Part shown: positions 9,480 to 20,434 of the stretch, one piece after another
How positions within the stretch are numbered: position 1 is the first letter of the stretch
Layout of the letters: each line of letters opens with the position of its first letter
NCBI GenBank assembly: GCA_021234155.1
Contig: JAJEKV010000133.1
Location: forward strand, 1,514,827-1,578,826
Length of the DNA stretch: 64,000 bases
Direction of reading: 5' to 3'
DNA from: Isoetes taiwanensis
Taxonomy: Eukaryota; Streptophyta; Lycopodiopsida; Isoetales; Isoetaceae
The notes under the pieces: generated by a model
What the model was told of the DNA's origin: nothing
What the model saw: only the letters and a program-made list of their open reading frames with translations
The model's database searches: none
Program-made: the position numbers and the translations under genes

Positions 9480-12400
9480 AGTTGTGGATGTGTGTCATGT
9501 GTGGATGTAATGGAGGTTAAATGGAATGAAATGTTATAGATTTTCCATGTCTATAGATGGATCAAAGTGTGAAGATGTGAAGTTTAGTTTGCATGATTAA
9601 TGTTGAAATGGGATGATCCATTGAATTGCATCCATCCCAACCTAGCTTGAAACAACCTCTTTACTATGTGCAATGGTGGATACCTCATCTTACATACTTA
9701 AAAATGGGTGATCAATGCCAAAACATTGAAAGGTGGGGAATAAGAGAATTTTATATTTAGAGTCATGTTTAAAATAATGGTGCATCTAGGAGGACTAACT
9801 GGTTCCTCTAACTATGATGACAATATTAAAGGTTGGACCCTTTGAAGAAACCTAGGTTGATAATACTAAAGGCTGAAATTATTTAAATGGGTAAAGCAAT
9901 TCATATATAGCCATCTTATGTTTAGAATATGAGTGACAAAACAATTGTAACATGTTTGGCAAAAGTCGACCTTATGGTTATTACAAAGTCTTCCAGCAAG
10001 AGATGGGCTAGCGGATTGGGAGTAGAAGAAGGTAAAATTCAAAATTCGTATTCAATGGTCTTCCGCAAGTTCAAAATTTGTATTCAATAGCCACAACCAA
10101 TTTGTATTCAATAGCCACAACCAGTTCGTATCCTTGGCATATTCAAGGGAGATACAATCAAAGTTAAGATGACATTATGATGGACATCCATTGCTTGATT
10201 TGGTTAGGAGCTGCCGTAACTACCTAGATGAGGAAAGACATAGAATAAAAAAAAAAACTGTATAAGAAAAGATCAAATAGTAAAGGCAAAAGGAAAATCC
10301 AGAGCTCCAAATGAATTGTTACATGATTAAGACCAAAGCTTTTCGGTTTGAGTGCCTTTCACCAAAACAGATATGGAACTTTGCACAAAAAGACAGATTT
10401 GTGGATTTGAATGCCCCACAAAAGCAAAAATGCTTGCTGCACAGAACTTGTTGCAGAGATAAAAACGTGTAAAGCCCAAACTTAATGCATTCCGCCTCGC
10501 CAGCCTCCTTTGCTTCATGAACCTCTCGCTTCAAAGACATGCCGCCCTACACCAAGCCATCATCGCACTAATGTCGTAGAATAAGCGATGAGAAACAAAA
10601 CCTCGTTGGCATTGCATGCACCGGTCAGATTAGCTCAAGGTCGTTGAAAGTCGCTACCGATTTTCGCAGACGAAATCTCCTGTTGCCACTTTGACATTCA
10701 AATGCCATGTTTTAGAGCTCAGCAGAGATGGTAGTTAGGGTACTTGTCAACCCCTGCTTTAAGCTGCCTCTAGGCGATTCACTCATAACCCTAAAGCAAA
10801 TGAAGATTGAGAGGGCATGTCATGTACCTGGCATTAGATACGCTTTTGGCTTCGAACATTGGGTTGCCGGATCTTGTGCCATTTCAAAGCTTAGAAATAT
10901 TGGACAATGGAGATCATTGGGCGTTGGAGCAAGAAAAATAGCGGGAAAAAAGAAAAACGCGTTTTGCTTGCTTAAAAAACTCCGATCACAGAATTTAGCT
11001 TCGGATTATTTCCTTATGCTGCTTCGGATTTCCTGATTTTAAGCCCTGTAAGAAATCATTGATCATTGAAGGCGGAGGAGGAGAACGTGGCCGATCGTAA
11101 TTATCTTACTAAGAAAACGCATAAAATAAAATGGCTTGAAAAAACCGTCTTTTTACCTGTTTGCAAAGAAGCGAGTTGCAGAATGACATGGAGACTAACC
11201 TCGATCAACGAATCCTGCACTGCGCCAACAAATCTTGGCAAAAGCTGGCTTAGAATAGAAACTTGAGAACAAAATACCTCTGAGGTTCTAGAACCTGGCT
11301 GCTCCTGCCTCGTTTGCTTGCTTCCATATCTGCCACAAACTGCCTCGTTTGCTTGCTTCCATATCTGCCACAAACAGAACCGCTGAAATAGATCTTTATT
11401 TTACTTGCAAAGCATACCACAGTCTCGATACATTTGCAGGCCTGAGAATCCTTTTTTGGCACCCACAGTTGGTATCAACAAAAAAAAGCAAGTCTCGGAG
11501 AAAGAAAAACAATGATGAAGGAGCATTCAGAACAAAAATTTGGAGATAGAGAATTTACCAGTCTTTTATAGCAGAACAAATACATCTTGGATAAAATAAC
11601 AGCTCCACCGTCTCTTATTGTCAATCCAAATGCTATGTTCAGTTCGGATATGGGCTTTTCCATACAATTGCTGGAAGCAAAAGATGATCTGAAGCAAAAT
11701 CGGAAGATCAAATATGCTCAGCCTTCAGATATAAACCGTCCCTTTCCCTTGCATCATATTTTTAGAACTGATGTTACTCCAAAGATAATGGCTTAATTTA
11801 ATGATGCATTACCCGCCCACACCCAAAGAGGGACATAAAATGTTGCTAGAAAATGGAGAGAAACAACGAAAATATCAACTTTACTTCGAGAAGTCGACCT
11901 ACAGAAACAACACAAAACGAATCTTAATCTGCAAATGGAACAATCAAGGCGTCAAACAGAAAATAGAATGCAACCAACGCGTGAAAACTGAGGAGGAGAA
12001 AAGGGAAAGAACAAAGGATTACCACGGATGGAATGAACTTGCTACGGCTCAATCTCCAATCAAACTCGGCCCAAGCTTCAAGATCCGAATGTCACCAGAC
12101 CAGAAATCCCTAAGCTTAAAGGAGGAAGCAAGGCGCGGTTTTGCATTCAACTCACCGCCATCATCACAGCCGATATCCACCCGCGCCCCCGGTAGAAGTG
12201 CTCGAGGCGTTCCATCCTAAATTTTTTCAGATCGATTCAAGATCATTCATGGGAAAGATAGTCGAAAAGAGTTTTGCCCTGAAAGCGGTTTTTTCAGAGC
12301 CTAAGCTCTCCCATCTCTTGAAGGCAAAAATAGAAAGAGATTAATAAAACATTCTTCTCCGTGATAAACGAAGACCTCTCGAAAAAATGCCGGAAGAAAC

Positions 12401-12831
12401 AGAGGATAAACTGAAGAAAGGATTTACCTACTTGTGGCTTAAATCCGTAAACCGGGGGCAAGAGTCAAGCCCCGCTTTTCTTGAAAATATAGAGATCGAG
12501 GTTACACGTAACCGCCATTGAAAAAGTCCGCACCATTGAAGCTTCCACTCGCTTTGCTATCCGGGCTACAACAACCGCAAGCAAGCAACCAAATCAAATC
12601 TGTTTTCTTTTGCAACCGGCAAATCTGTTTCTCTTTTAGAGCCTAATACGACAAATCTCTACACCTAAATCTGGGAATGAAATAAGTAAGGGTCTGTACC
12701 ATTATTCAAGACGGAATGCCGCCGACGCCATAGCTACAATCTTCATCCGGTCCGAAGTACGTTCAAATAGCAAGTGGGAAGGAAGAGACGAAATTCAAAA
12801 ATAGTCACGGAAGGGACCTGCAAGCGGTAAG
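9480..12831. other. Long non-coding stretch
   Basis: Probably partly the body of the Helitron whose 3' end lies at 9448. Several frames of 60-140 codons (for example 11,801-12,220 on the plus strand) show no recognisable domain. A perfect 35-bp tandem pair at 11,306-11,375 is listed separately. No helicase/Rep motif was recognised. Confidence 0.4.
11306..11375. repeat. Perfect 35-bp tandem duplication
   Basis: Two identical 35-bp units at 11,306-11,340 and 11,341-11,375, each starting tgcctcgtttgcttgcttcc. The identity implies a recent duplication. Confidence 0.9.
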
Positions 12832-12865
12832 GGAACGCCGCATGCGGCGTTACATGCGGCGTTCC
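12832..12865. repeat. Nested GC palindrome
   Basis: AACGCCGCATGCGGCGTT (12,834-12,851) is an 18-bp perfect palindrome. A larger inverted pair, GGAACGCCGCAT (12,832-12,843) and ATGCGGCGTTCC (12,854-12,865), overlaps it. It could be a degenerate transposon terminus; no class is claimed. Confidence 0.8.
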
Positions 12866-12944
12866 AGGCACAACTTCCAACACCATCTCAAAATAAGAAA
12901 GAAGATATATATTCAATTGATATCATTAAGTATGTTTGCCTAAA

Positions 12945-13098
12945 ATCTTATGATCTCTCTCAGTTTAGTGTCTAGTCCATTGAGTTGGCAACTAAGAGAT
13001 CTTGTGTTCAAGTCCTTGGTGGTTTGTCATATGTCCTCATAGATGCTACCAATGTGGCGTGACGTAAAAATGCTATCTATCTATCTAATTTTGCTATA
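12945..13098 (+). mobile_element. tRNA-derived SINE (probable)
   Basis: A pol III A-box-like stretch (about 12,963-12,976, gtttagtgtctagtcc) is followed about 30 bp later by a B-box GTTCAAGTCC (13,006-13,015). This is the layout of the tRNA-related head of plant SINEs. The unit ends in a (CTAT)n tract and a short T run near 13,075-13,095. It sits next to the Helitron-derived tandem array. The exact 5' end is uncertain and no target duplication was identified. Confidence 0.5.
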
Positions 13099-13120
13099 CA
13101 GTATGCCCTAAATTGAGGGG

Positions 13121-13585
13121 CATACACCACAAATAAGGATTTTAATGCTAAACTAGTAATAGTGCCCAGCGTTGCTGGGCATAAGTTGGGTACATGTAGA
13201 TGATCATAGAGAAGAAAAGAGCCAGACATTAACTAACTTTGTAATCTTCACTTGGAATGTATTATAAACTTCAGAGCATACACCACAAATAAGGATTTTA
13301 ATGCTTAAACTATAATAGTGCCCAGTTCGGGCATAAGTTAAGGTACATGTAGATGATCATAGAGAAGAAAAGAGCCAGACATTAACTAACTTTGTAATCT
13401 TCACTTGGAATGTATTATAAACTTCAAAGCATACACCACAAATAAGGATTTTAATGCTAAACTAGTAATAGTGCCCAGCGTTGCTGGGCATAAGTTGGGT
13501 ACATGTAGATGATCATAGAGAAGAAAAGAGCCAGACATTAACTAACTTTGTAATCTTCACTTGGAATGTATTATAAACTTCAGAG
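13121..13585 (-). repeat. Three ~155-bp tandem repeats, each containing a Helitron 3' end
   Basis: Units start at 13,121, 13,277 and 13,430 (each catacaccacaaataagg), giving periods of 156 and 153 bp. In units 1 and 3, read on the minus strand, the hairpin GCCCAGC-aac-GCTGGGC is followed by ACTATTA and CTAG then T, as at a Helitron 3' terminus (first at 13,153-13,177). Unit 2 has lost part of the hairpin (gcccagttcgggc) and the CTAG. Units 1 and 3 are nearly identical, suggesting recent duplication or conversion. Confidence 0.8.
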
Positions 13586-16025
13586 CTTCTTCGTTCGAAT
13601 ATGGAAATTCATGAGCAAAGTTGGAGACTAAACACTGGTACCAGTTGATATAGAATATCATATTTTCACCTTTCTAACGTAAAGAAGTCTTTGTGAGAGC
13701 ATGCATACATTTGTAGTGTTTAAGTTGATCTACTATAATGTATGGTACTTGATACACATCGACACTTAATCTTGATTTAGATTGGAATTCTGTATCATTC
13801 ATTTACAACTTTATGATGTGACAATTATGGCAATATTGCTTGGTTCTTTGTAATGCAATTTGCTAACTTATATTGCATATACAACCTCAAATTCACGCCA
13901 TCACTAAGACCACAAACAAAGAGCATAATGGCATTGTTTTTATGTTGTGTTTACATGCATGGTTTGGGGTACGAAAATGATTGATTAGTGTAACTTTCTA
14001 TTGTACAAATTTTACAAATTGCAGTTGACTTCGCAATATTGTTGATTGTGCTTGACCTTCATAGCGTGAATATGTTATAAGAATATATAATGTATTGAAG
14101 TTGTATTATCCATTGCCTTGTTTTTTTCAGCCTTCCTTAAAAAATGCAGTAAAATTAAGCAAATGCGATGATCTTTTCTTGTGTTAAATTATCGCTTACC
14201 AAAAATAAAATACGATTGAGTACATCCCAATCGTTTGGGCATCTATCGCATTACATACAAAAGGCATAGGTGATATTTGGTCTCTAGGTTACTAAGATTA
14301 GACTACTAAGATTCTGATGATGCACAACCTAAAATGGTGTTTTCCTTTTGTAGTAATCTCGAGAGACGCTCCATTTATAGTCAGGAAACATGCATAGTAC
14401 ATGAAGCAACAAATGTAGGCTACCTAAAAAGCATTTATAGTAGTTACTTCATACCATGTGAAGGCAAGATACTCGTTCCTCTTTTTTAATACATTTAGAG
14501 CCATACTTTAAATTCTTCTAGGAAATGTTGAATATTGAGACAGGCAGTGCAGATTTGAGCACATGTTGGTTAACATGATGCACATATGCAATACAACTGA
14601 AGATGACCCTATCTGTAATAGATCTATAGGTGCTCTTCATTATGTATGATTAGAAGCATATGCTGATCAATCACTCTGCAACGTTTTTCTATAGCTTTTG
14701 AAAAACCACTATTCACAGTTTATAGCCCTGCATTTGAACCCATTAAATACCTATGTCCTTAGACCCTAGATTTCACGTATACCCTTGGCCATAAAGGATT
14801 CAAAGCATCTGCTGATCAATCTTTTTTGGTTTGCAATTACTCTGCAAAGTTCTTTTATAGATTTTTTCAATAAAGATCTTTTATGGCCGGCGAGCTCCCT
14901 TGCAAGTGATCTCTGTATGACATTAATCTCTTGCACCATAAAAGTAGAGAAAATGTAGCTAAGGCCTTTATAATTGTGGACCTCTAAAAGCATAGATGAA
15001 GATGCTACCATTTTTTATTGCAACAGTGCTTTCAAAACTATAAGCTCGGCAGAGATCAAAGTGAATTACGAATAAATACCTGCAAGGTAGGACAACATAT
15101 GGTAGTGTGTATAGAGAAGCTGAGAAACATTCTAGTATAGAAACCTAAGCTTTGATTTAATTGCTTACTCCAGCCAGAGCTCAAATGAATATCCCGAGCT
15201 ATAATTTCTGCAAACTTTAAAACATAACATGTATATTAAATCCGCAACCATCGTGCCATGCTTAAAAAGAGCCAAGCTTAAAAAGAGTGTATCCTTCTTC
15301 CCTTTTCTTGGCTACAACCTCTAACTTTATTGTTGTATCCATGCCCCACAATTCCTTCTCTTGAACAATAGTTATCCTTATTATTTGCAAAGCATGTGCA
15401 ATGCAATGTCAACTTTGACAAAAGTGACCATAGAACATTTTATGGCCTTGACAAACAACATTTCATTGTCTTGACAAACGACACCGACTCCACTTTATAT
15501 AGAAAAATTTGAAGGAACAGTTGCAATACTGCTAGGGTTACAATACCTGTGGAAGTGAGGAAGAAAGCTATGATATCTCTAGGGGTCACTTCTAAGAAGT
15601 AATAGGCATTGATGCGTAAAATATTTTCGATTTTTTAAGCAATCATGTTGCGTTGTTAAAAAAAAAAAAAAAGTCACATTCTCGATGCAAATTTACTAAC
15701 ACGGGAAAACGTTGCAGAGCCAAAATGGTCCAACATCTTGACATAAATCCAATTTAACTGAATAATGGTTTATTCATATTGTGCAATATTGAGTTGTCTT
15801 CAGATCCTCAAACTAGATGAATTAGGCGAGTCTTAGATCTTCGGAACCAACTTCGCATTTAGTGGCATCACACAATAGCTAGCAATGGACAATGATATGT
15901 TTATGGCTATGGTTGAAAGCAATGATATGGTTATAGCCATGGTTGAGAGCACAAAATATGTGTGTATGGAGGAGGGAATGGAGATGTCAGGATGTCATAT
16001 AGGATATATCGTGAAGCAATGGTGT
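13586..16025. other. Intergenic stretch, possibly Helitron body
   Basis: AT-rich sequence. An 81-codon ATG-initiated frame lies on the minus strand at 14,766-15,011, and a 76-codon frame at 15,885-16,115 on the plus strand. Neither has a recognisable domain. A poly-A run occurs near 15,657-15,673. No gene is claimed. Confidence 0.4.
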
Positions 16026-16800
16026 TTAAATAAGGTGCAAGATTTTTTGTGCGAGAGCATTATTCCTCACCCCACGTACTGTCATCTGAGAGAACAACTT
16101 ACGATTCCCATCTAGCGTTTCCATTTGAGGATTGCTTTGAGCACGTTCAGGACAGAGTTCAGTTTTGACGTTTCGCTTCAGCATAGTGTTGATGTAGAGC
16201 AGACATAATCGATATAGTTCCTTCAAGTCATCATCACCAAGGCCTTCATTGTAAAGTACTTGAAATCCTGGCTCTCATTGTAGGTAACGTTGCAAAATTC
16301 TGTGATGCACTATTCCAATGAACGTCTTCTCTTTAAGGACATTGCATAATCCTTTGCACCTTGCATTTTTTATTCCCTTTTTCTCCTTAGCATAATTGTG
16401 GCACCCAATATGTTTCTTCGTAAATTGAGCGTTTCATTGCCCATTCAACCCTGTATCCTCTTCATAAATTGTTTATCAGACAGTTTTGGATCTGGCCTTG
16501 TTGGCAGATCTCCATTGTTGTCTTTAAGCTTACTCCTCTGCCACAAGCCCCAATGTTTTGTCCATTTTTTCCAGATGGCGTCGCAACATCAAATTTTTAT
16601 TAATCTAATTAGGATTCTCTCGATTTTCTTGAAGGCTTCTTTTTCTTTTCATCTTCATCATCCACGTCATCATTCTCGTGGCCTTCTAAAAGAACTTATT
16701 TGGACAAACTCTCAAAAGTTTTCCACTTGTCTGAAAGAGCCTTGTTACCTTTAGGACGCTGCTCGACAACCCAATGCCTTCTGTTGCTGCAGAGCATATA
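16026..16800 (-). pseudogene. Degenerate coding remnant, unrecognised family
   Basis: The minus strand gives a long protein-like reading with scattered stops and frame changes. The first part reads QRPKGNKALSDKWKTFESLS near 16,700-16,780. It then passes through KDNNGDLPTRPDPKLSDKQF near 16,450-16,530 into an open stretch at 16,026-16,226 (LKELYRLCLLYINTMLKR). Its charged, helix-rich texture differs from random AT-rich sequence. The KGN..LSDKW stretch is reminiscent of Myb/SANT-like transposon-associated proteins, but this is a weak resemblance. The family and function are not known; I infer a decayed transposon gene. Confidence 0.35.
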
Positions 16801-16889
16801 TCATTTAGTCAGAATATGGGTTGCAATAAAAAAATTAAGTTAGTTGAGTCCTTCCCAACGCAGGACTCAGACGCAAGGACTAGTGAAAG

Positions 16890-17351
16890 TTGGCTAAAGA
16901 AAATAGTAAGGGGAAGAAAAGGCAGAGGAAGAGAAAGACTATTGATGATTTAGATGAGGATATTGAGATAATAGAAAGGTTTGAGGCAGAACAAGAACAA
17001 ATGGAACATGTAGAACATGAGTTGGCAGACAACCAACTTTCACCTAGGCCATTACAGTTGGAGATTCAGCTTGGTGGTGAAAATGATTGTGAAGAACCAA
17101 GTTCTCAAGTCCATGTAGCAGGGGACCTCTTCCAAGATAGTCAATTAGATGACAGTGATGAGATTTGTGGTTGTTCACTTGAAGACACACATATCTGCAG
17201 CTATGATGAACATTTGAGGCGGAAGAAATTAAGGGCACAGGTTACAGTTCCTGATTCTGAGTCTGATGTTCCTGTGAACAGAAAAACCATGGCTTTGGAT
17301 GACCTGTACAGAAAGGAAGCTAATCTTCATTTAAAGTCTCTTGGACTGTGA
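16890..17351 (+). CDS. Charged 153-codon open frame, possible exon, unrecognised
   Basis: This open frame has a strongly protein-like composition. It starts with a basic cluster (KGKKRQRKRK) that could be a nuclear localisation signal. An acidic, coiled-coil-like part follows (DLDEDIEIIERFEAEQEQ), and a conserved-looking tail includes RRKKLRAQVTVPDSESD. There is no ATG at its start: an in-frame TGA lies two codons before the first TTG codon. It would therefore have to be an internal exon or a pseudogene. If a 41-bp GT...AG stretch after codon ~151 is removed, the frame continues (GHYDESLCEAKRYNFC) to another stop; such an intron would be unusually short for a plant. No family is recognised. 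Confidence 0.35.
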   Translation: MAKENSKGKKRQRKRKTIDDLDEDIEIIERFEAEQEQMEHVEHELADNQLSPRPLQLEIQLGGENDCEEPSSQVHVAGDLFQDSQLDDSDEICGCSLEDTHICSYDEHLRRKKLRAQVTVPDSESDVPVNRKTMALDDLYRKEANLHLKSLGL

Positions 17352-18414
17352 TTGTAATATGAAGTATTCTATATTTGTTTATCTGCAGGTCTGGTCATTA
17401 TGATGAAAGCCTTTGTGAAGCTAAGAGATATAATTTTTGTAATTTTATTCACCATAAATTTTGCTGAACTTGTGGACCATATGTGGCATCTTTCTTATGT
17501 TATTTCTTGTTCAATGGTAGGGCTTCTTGTATGCACTTTTGTAAATGAATGGCAAGAGTATTCAGAGTTGTGCAGATCAGAGTTGTGTAGATCAGGTATG
17601 TTTCCTTGTTCAATTCACCTTTTCCCTAAACCTGCCAAGTAGCATCTAAAGTATGTTCTTATTAAATCTGAAATGTTTTTTAGATGCAAGTGTCCACAAT
17701 TCTTCCTTTGGACAGCTTGTTACTTCATTCCACAAATAAGGTAAGTATATATCTAAACCTTATTTTATTTGCAAACTTTCATAAAAACCTGCCATGTCTG
17801 ATCACGAAGAATGATTTTATCAAAGACATGGCTGGTTTAGTAAGGCTAGAAGCGCTGAAAGGTTCAACACCTTTCCTTACTTATGTTCAATTCATGTTCA
17901 ATTCAAGTTTATGCATCACACAATTTGGGTACTAACAAACCACTAGTGCAGGTGCAGCTATCACCATTGGGGTTCTTGAAACCCACAACTGCAGTTGCAG
18001 CTATCACCATTGGGATTCTACATATGAACAATTGCAGGTGCAACACATGCACAAGCAAGGTAGGTGCACTGTGCCATTACACATTTTGTTTGATCAGTTT
18101 AGGTACAGCCAGTGCACCATCGGGGTACTTTGTTGTGATCAAATTAGGTGCAATAAGTGCACCATAAGGGGTATCGGACTGCACCACTTAAACTGCACCA
18201 TTAGGTTCAAGGTATCACCATCATGATACCTACACCCCCCTTAATCTAGTTAGATTATGTCACCTTCAAATTTTGATTTCGTATTTTTTCTTGTTACAGG
18301 TTGTAGTGGGCCTTGTCGGGCACTTCACAAAAAATTGGGAGCAATTTGGGATCCAAGCTGCAAATTTACGCCAATCTCTCCTTAACTGCACCATACATGG
18401 GCACCTCCCCTTAG
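17352..18414. other. Intergenic stretch with short tandem/inverted motifs
   Basis: gcagctatcaccattggg occurs at 17,954-17,971 and 17,997-18,014 (43-bp period). From 18,050 to 18,230 several ggtgca...tgcacc inverted motifs occur, ending in a ggtatc/gatacc pair. This looks like a repeat terminus of unknown class. No gene is recognised. Confidence 0.4.
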
Positions 18415-18429
18415 CTTACTAATGCTGAA

Positions 18430-18660
18430 GATAGAGATGTGTTTCATGAGCACATGCTGGAACTCAATTGCATTGCACCGAGAGAGTACTAAAATTCAAA
18501 TATGGGATGCCACTCTGTCTAAGCAGGTTGGGCTATTGGTTTTATGCAATACTATTGATCTTATGGTCACTTTAAGCCCTTTAATTTCCAGGTTAGGAAA
18601 GCATGTGGCCATTCTTCAAGCGTTGGAAACCTAGCCTGGAATGGCTATCTTCAACATTTC
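18430..18660 (+). pseudogene. CDC20/FZR-like WD40 gene fragment (copy A)
   Basis: Exon-like pieces match a WD40 stretch of CDC20/CDH1-type APC/C activators, which recruit substrates for ubiquitination at mitosis. One frame reads CVS-stop-AHAGTQL, where the family has a tryptophan (SVSWAHAGTQL-like). A frameshift follows to IQIWDATLSKQ, a typical 'VQIWD' blade end. A 65-bp GT...TTTCCAG intron (18,527-18,591) is followed by VRKACGHSSSVGNLAWNGY, matching 'VRTxxGHxxRVGxLAW'. Only about 60 codons of a gene of roughly 450 codons remain. The family assignment is from memory of conserved motifs. Confidence 0.65.
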
Positions 18661-18799
18661 CTTTCTGTCAGATGAATTTTGATAGGGCAGTCATTTTTTG
18701 CAGGTCTTCTGATTCCAATTTGTCCTGTATGAGAATGATTAACCGGCTGATAATGTTGTGTGTGGTACCATTTACGGAACTTTTGCCCTGGGCTGCAAT

Positions 18800-19337
18800 C
18801 AGGGTTGCCCTTAAGGCCATATCTGCATAGGCGTGATTTAGAAGGTGAGGCGAATCATAAGCTTTCTATATTAATTTTGTAGGCGATTGCTTTTTGCGAC
18901 TTGAACTGTTTTATAGAAACTCTGGCAAACCTTGCCAACGTTAATGTGGTAATTGGAATAAATAAATTAGATGTCAATTCACATACAACTTACAGGATTA
19001 AGGATTTATGTTTAGCAAAATTTGAGTAATTGTTGATTTTTTGAGTATTCTACTATGGTCCACTAGAGCTAGCAAACAATTACTTGATCTACAATGTTGT
19101 TAAGGGGATAATCTATGATCCTAAACACTTAGATCCATGGAACTGGAGGCGAAACTCTAGATCTGAGCTTAAGAATGCATGGCTAATTTAAGAAAGGCGG
19201 GCAGACGAAATGGTAAAACTTTGGCGAAAGAATATAATTTATTTTCAATAGTAACCTATTCAGCTTTAGTATCTCATTTTCGAAAATATTCAAAATATAG
19301 CCATTTGGCTATAAATAGCCCCTTAAGGGCAACCCTG
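18800..19337. mobile_element. 538-bp hAT-type MITE
   Basis: CAGGGTTGCCCTTAAGG (from 18,800) and CCTTAAGGGCAACCCTG (to 19,337) are perfect 17-bp terminal inverted repeats. The flanks carry the 8-bp target duplication GCTGCAAT (18,792-18,799 and 19,338-19,345). The unoccupied site is preserved in copy B of the segmental duplication near 27,036 (gggctgccaatgatg). TIRs starting CAGGG and 8-bp duplications are hAT features. The interior is non-coding, with subterminal GGCGAA/GGCGAT motifs. Confidence 0.93.
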
Positions 19338-19470
19338 GCTGCAATGATGATGTTCTTCCAGCATCATCAAGAATAGGTTGTTAGGTGCACCTGGGAGCTA
19401 GCATATGAGCAGATGCTTTCCTTGTACTGAACGCTGTGTATATTTTATCTTCTCCATTACTGCTGAATAA

Positions 19471-19655
19471 ACGATCGTGGTATTTAACAACCACTGTCAT
19501 GTTTGAACCAAAAAAAATACACGAGGTTTTTGTGGACTTAACGAATTTTTTAGTGAGTGTCATGTTAAAGCCAGATTGAGAGAAAAAATACACGGAGTTT
19601 TTTTTATTTCATGCTGGTTCAAACATGACGGTGGTTGTTAAATAAGACGCTCGAT
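19471..19655. mobile_element. Foldback MITE with 30-bp inverted repeats
   Basis: The 30-bp arms at 19,481-19,510 (starting tatttaacaaccactgtcat) and 19,615-19,644 are inverted copies with one mismatch. A diverged inner pair (aaaatacacgagg.../aaaatacacggag...) is also present. Copy B lacks the element: tctccattactgctgcataaaagc runs straight on towards attttatggtat. Exact ends and target duplication could not be fixed. Confidence 0.75.
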
Positions 19656-19838
19656 ATTTTATGGTATATATTAGACGGTCATTCATCTCAACCAGCAGTA
19701 GGTCCCATTGGGATTCCTATCATTTCGTTACTTTCCTTTGGCACATGAGGGACGATGTCCTGTCCCACAAGAGAGGCATCTTTTGGGAAGAACAAACACT
19801 TCTAGTGCTCCAGATACAGGACACAGCTGCTACTGTTA

Positions 19839-20434
19839 ATGTTGTAAATGTTCCCGAGCTGGTACATTAGCTGCCTTCCTTGTTGTCTAAAAAACATCTG
19901 CAAGGATAAGATCCCCACCCTACAACTAAGGCTGCTCATTCTTAAGTATAATTATATGTTTGAAGCCCGAATTCCATGTTTGCAGAATTGTTGGTTTTCT
20001 TTCTAGAATGTTGGCATAGAATGTCTGGCAAATAATGAATTACTTGAGTACATGGAAAAGGTCAGGGATCATATTTTGTTCCTCTGTATATTGGCAAGCA
20101 GTCATTACAGTTGTTTAAAATCTTTTGGGTGATGCAGGTGGTCTGGTGCACATTGCATTCTGTGCATTGTTCAGGGACTGTTACTGTGAACCAAAGAAGT
20201 TTGATTTAAAGGCAAAGGTTCAAGATAAAGGGAAGTATAGTATCCGTCAAATCCAACACAAAAACCATGGAACTTTTTCGGTTCTCCATTCACTTTGTGT
20301 CCTTAATCCAACACAACAACCAAACTTTAGCCTTCAGACCTTATCACCAAAAATAGTTCTCTGTGCATATGTCTGACTATCCGCTAAGATGCATAAGGGG
20401 AAGATCGCATCTTTCGAAATTACTACTTTTTCCA
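19839..20434. other. Intergenic stretch between duplication copy A and the receptor kinase
   Basis: Contains an 83-codon plus-strand frame (20,125-20,376) without a recognised domain. The right part is probably the 3' untranslated region of the minus-strand kinase. Nothing else is supported. Confidence 0.4.

Larger units (their letters stand above)
18415..19838 (+). repeat. Segmental duplication, copy A
   Basis: This segment is closely similar to 26,639-27,361 in the same orientation, about 8 kb away. Shared sequence begins at cttactaatgctgaag and ends at actgctactgtta-like sequence. Copy A is about 700 bp longer because it contains two insertions absent from copy B: a hAT MITE (18,800-19,337) and a foldback element (about 19,471-19,655). 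Smaller indels also separate the copies. Confidence 0.9.

Noticed and set aside
13121-13585. CRISPR-like repeat array
   Set aside because: The 155-bp units are contiguous, without spacers, and carry Helitron terminal features in a eukaryotic context.
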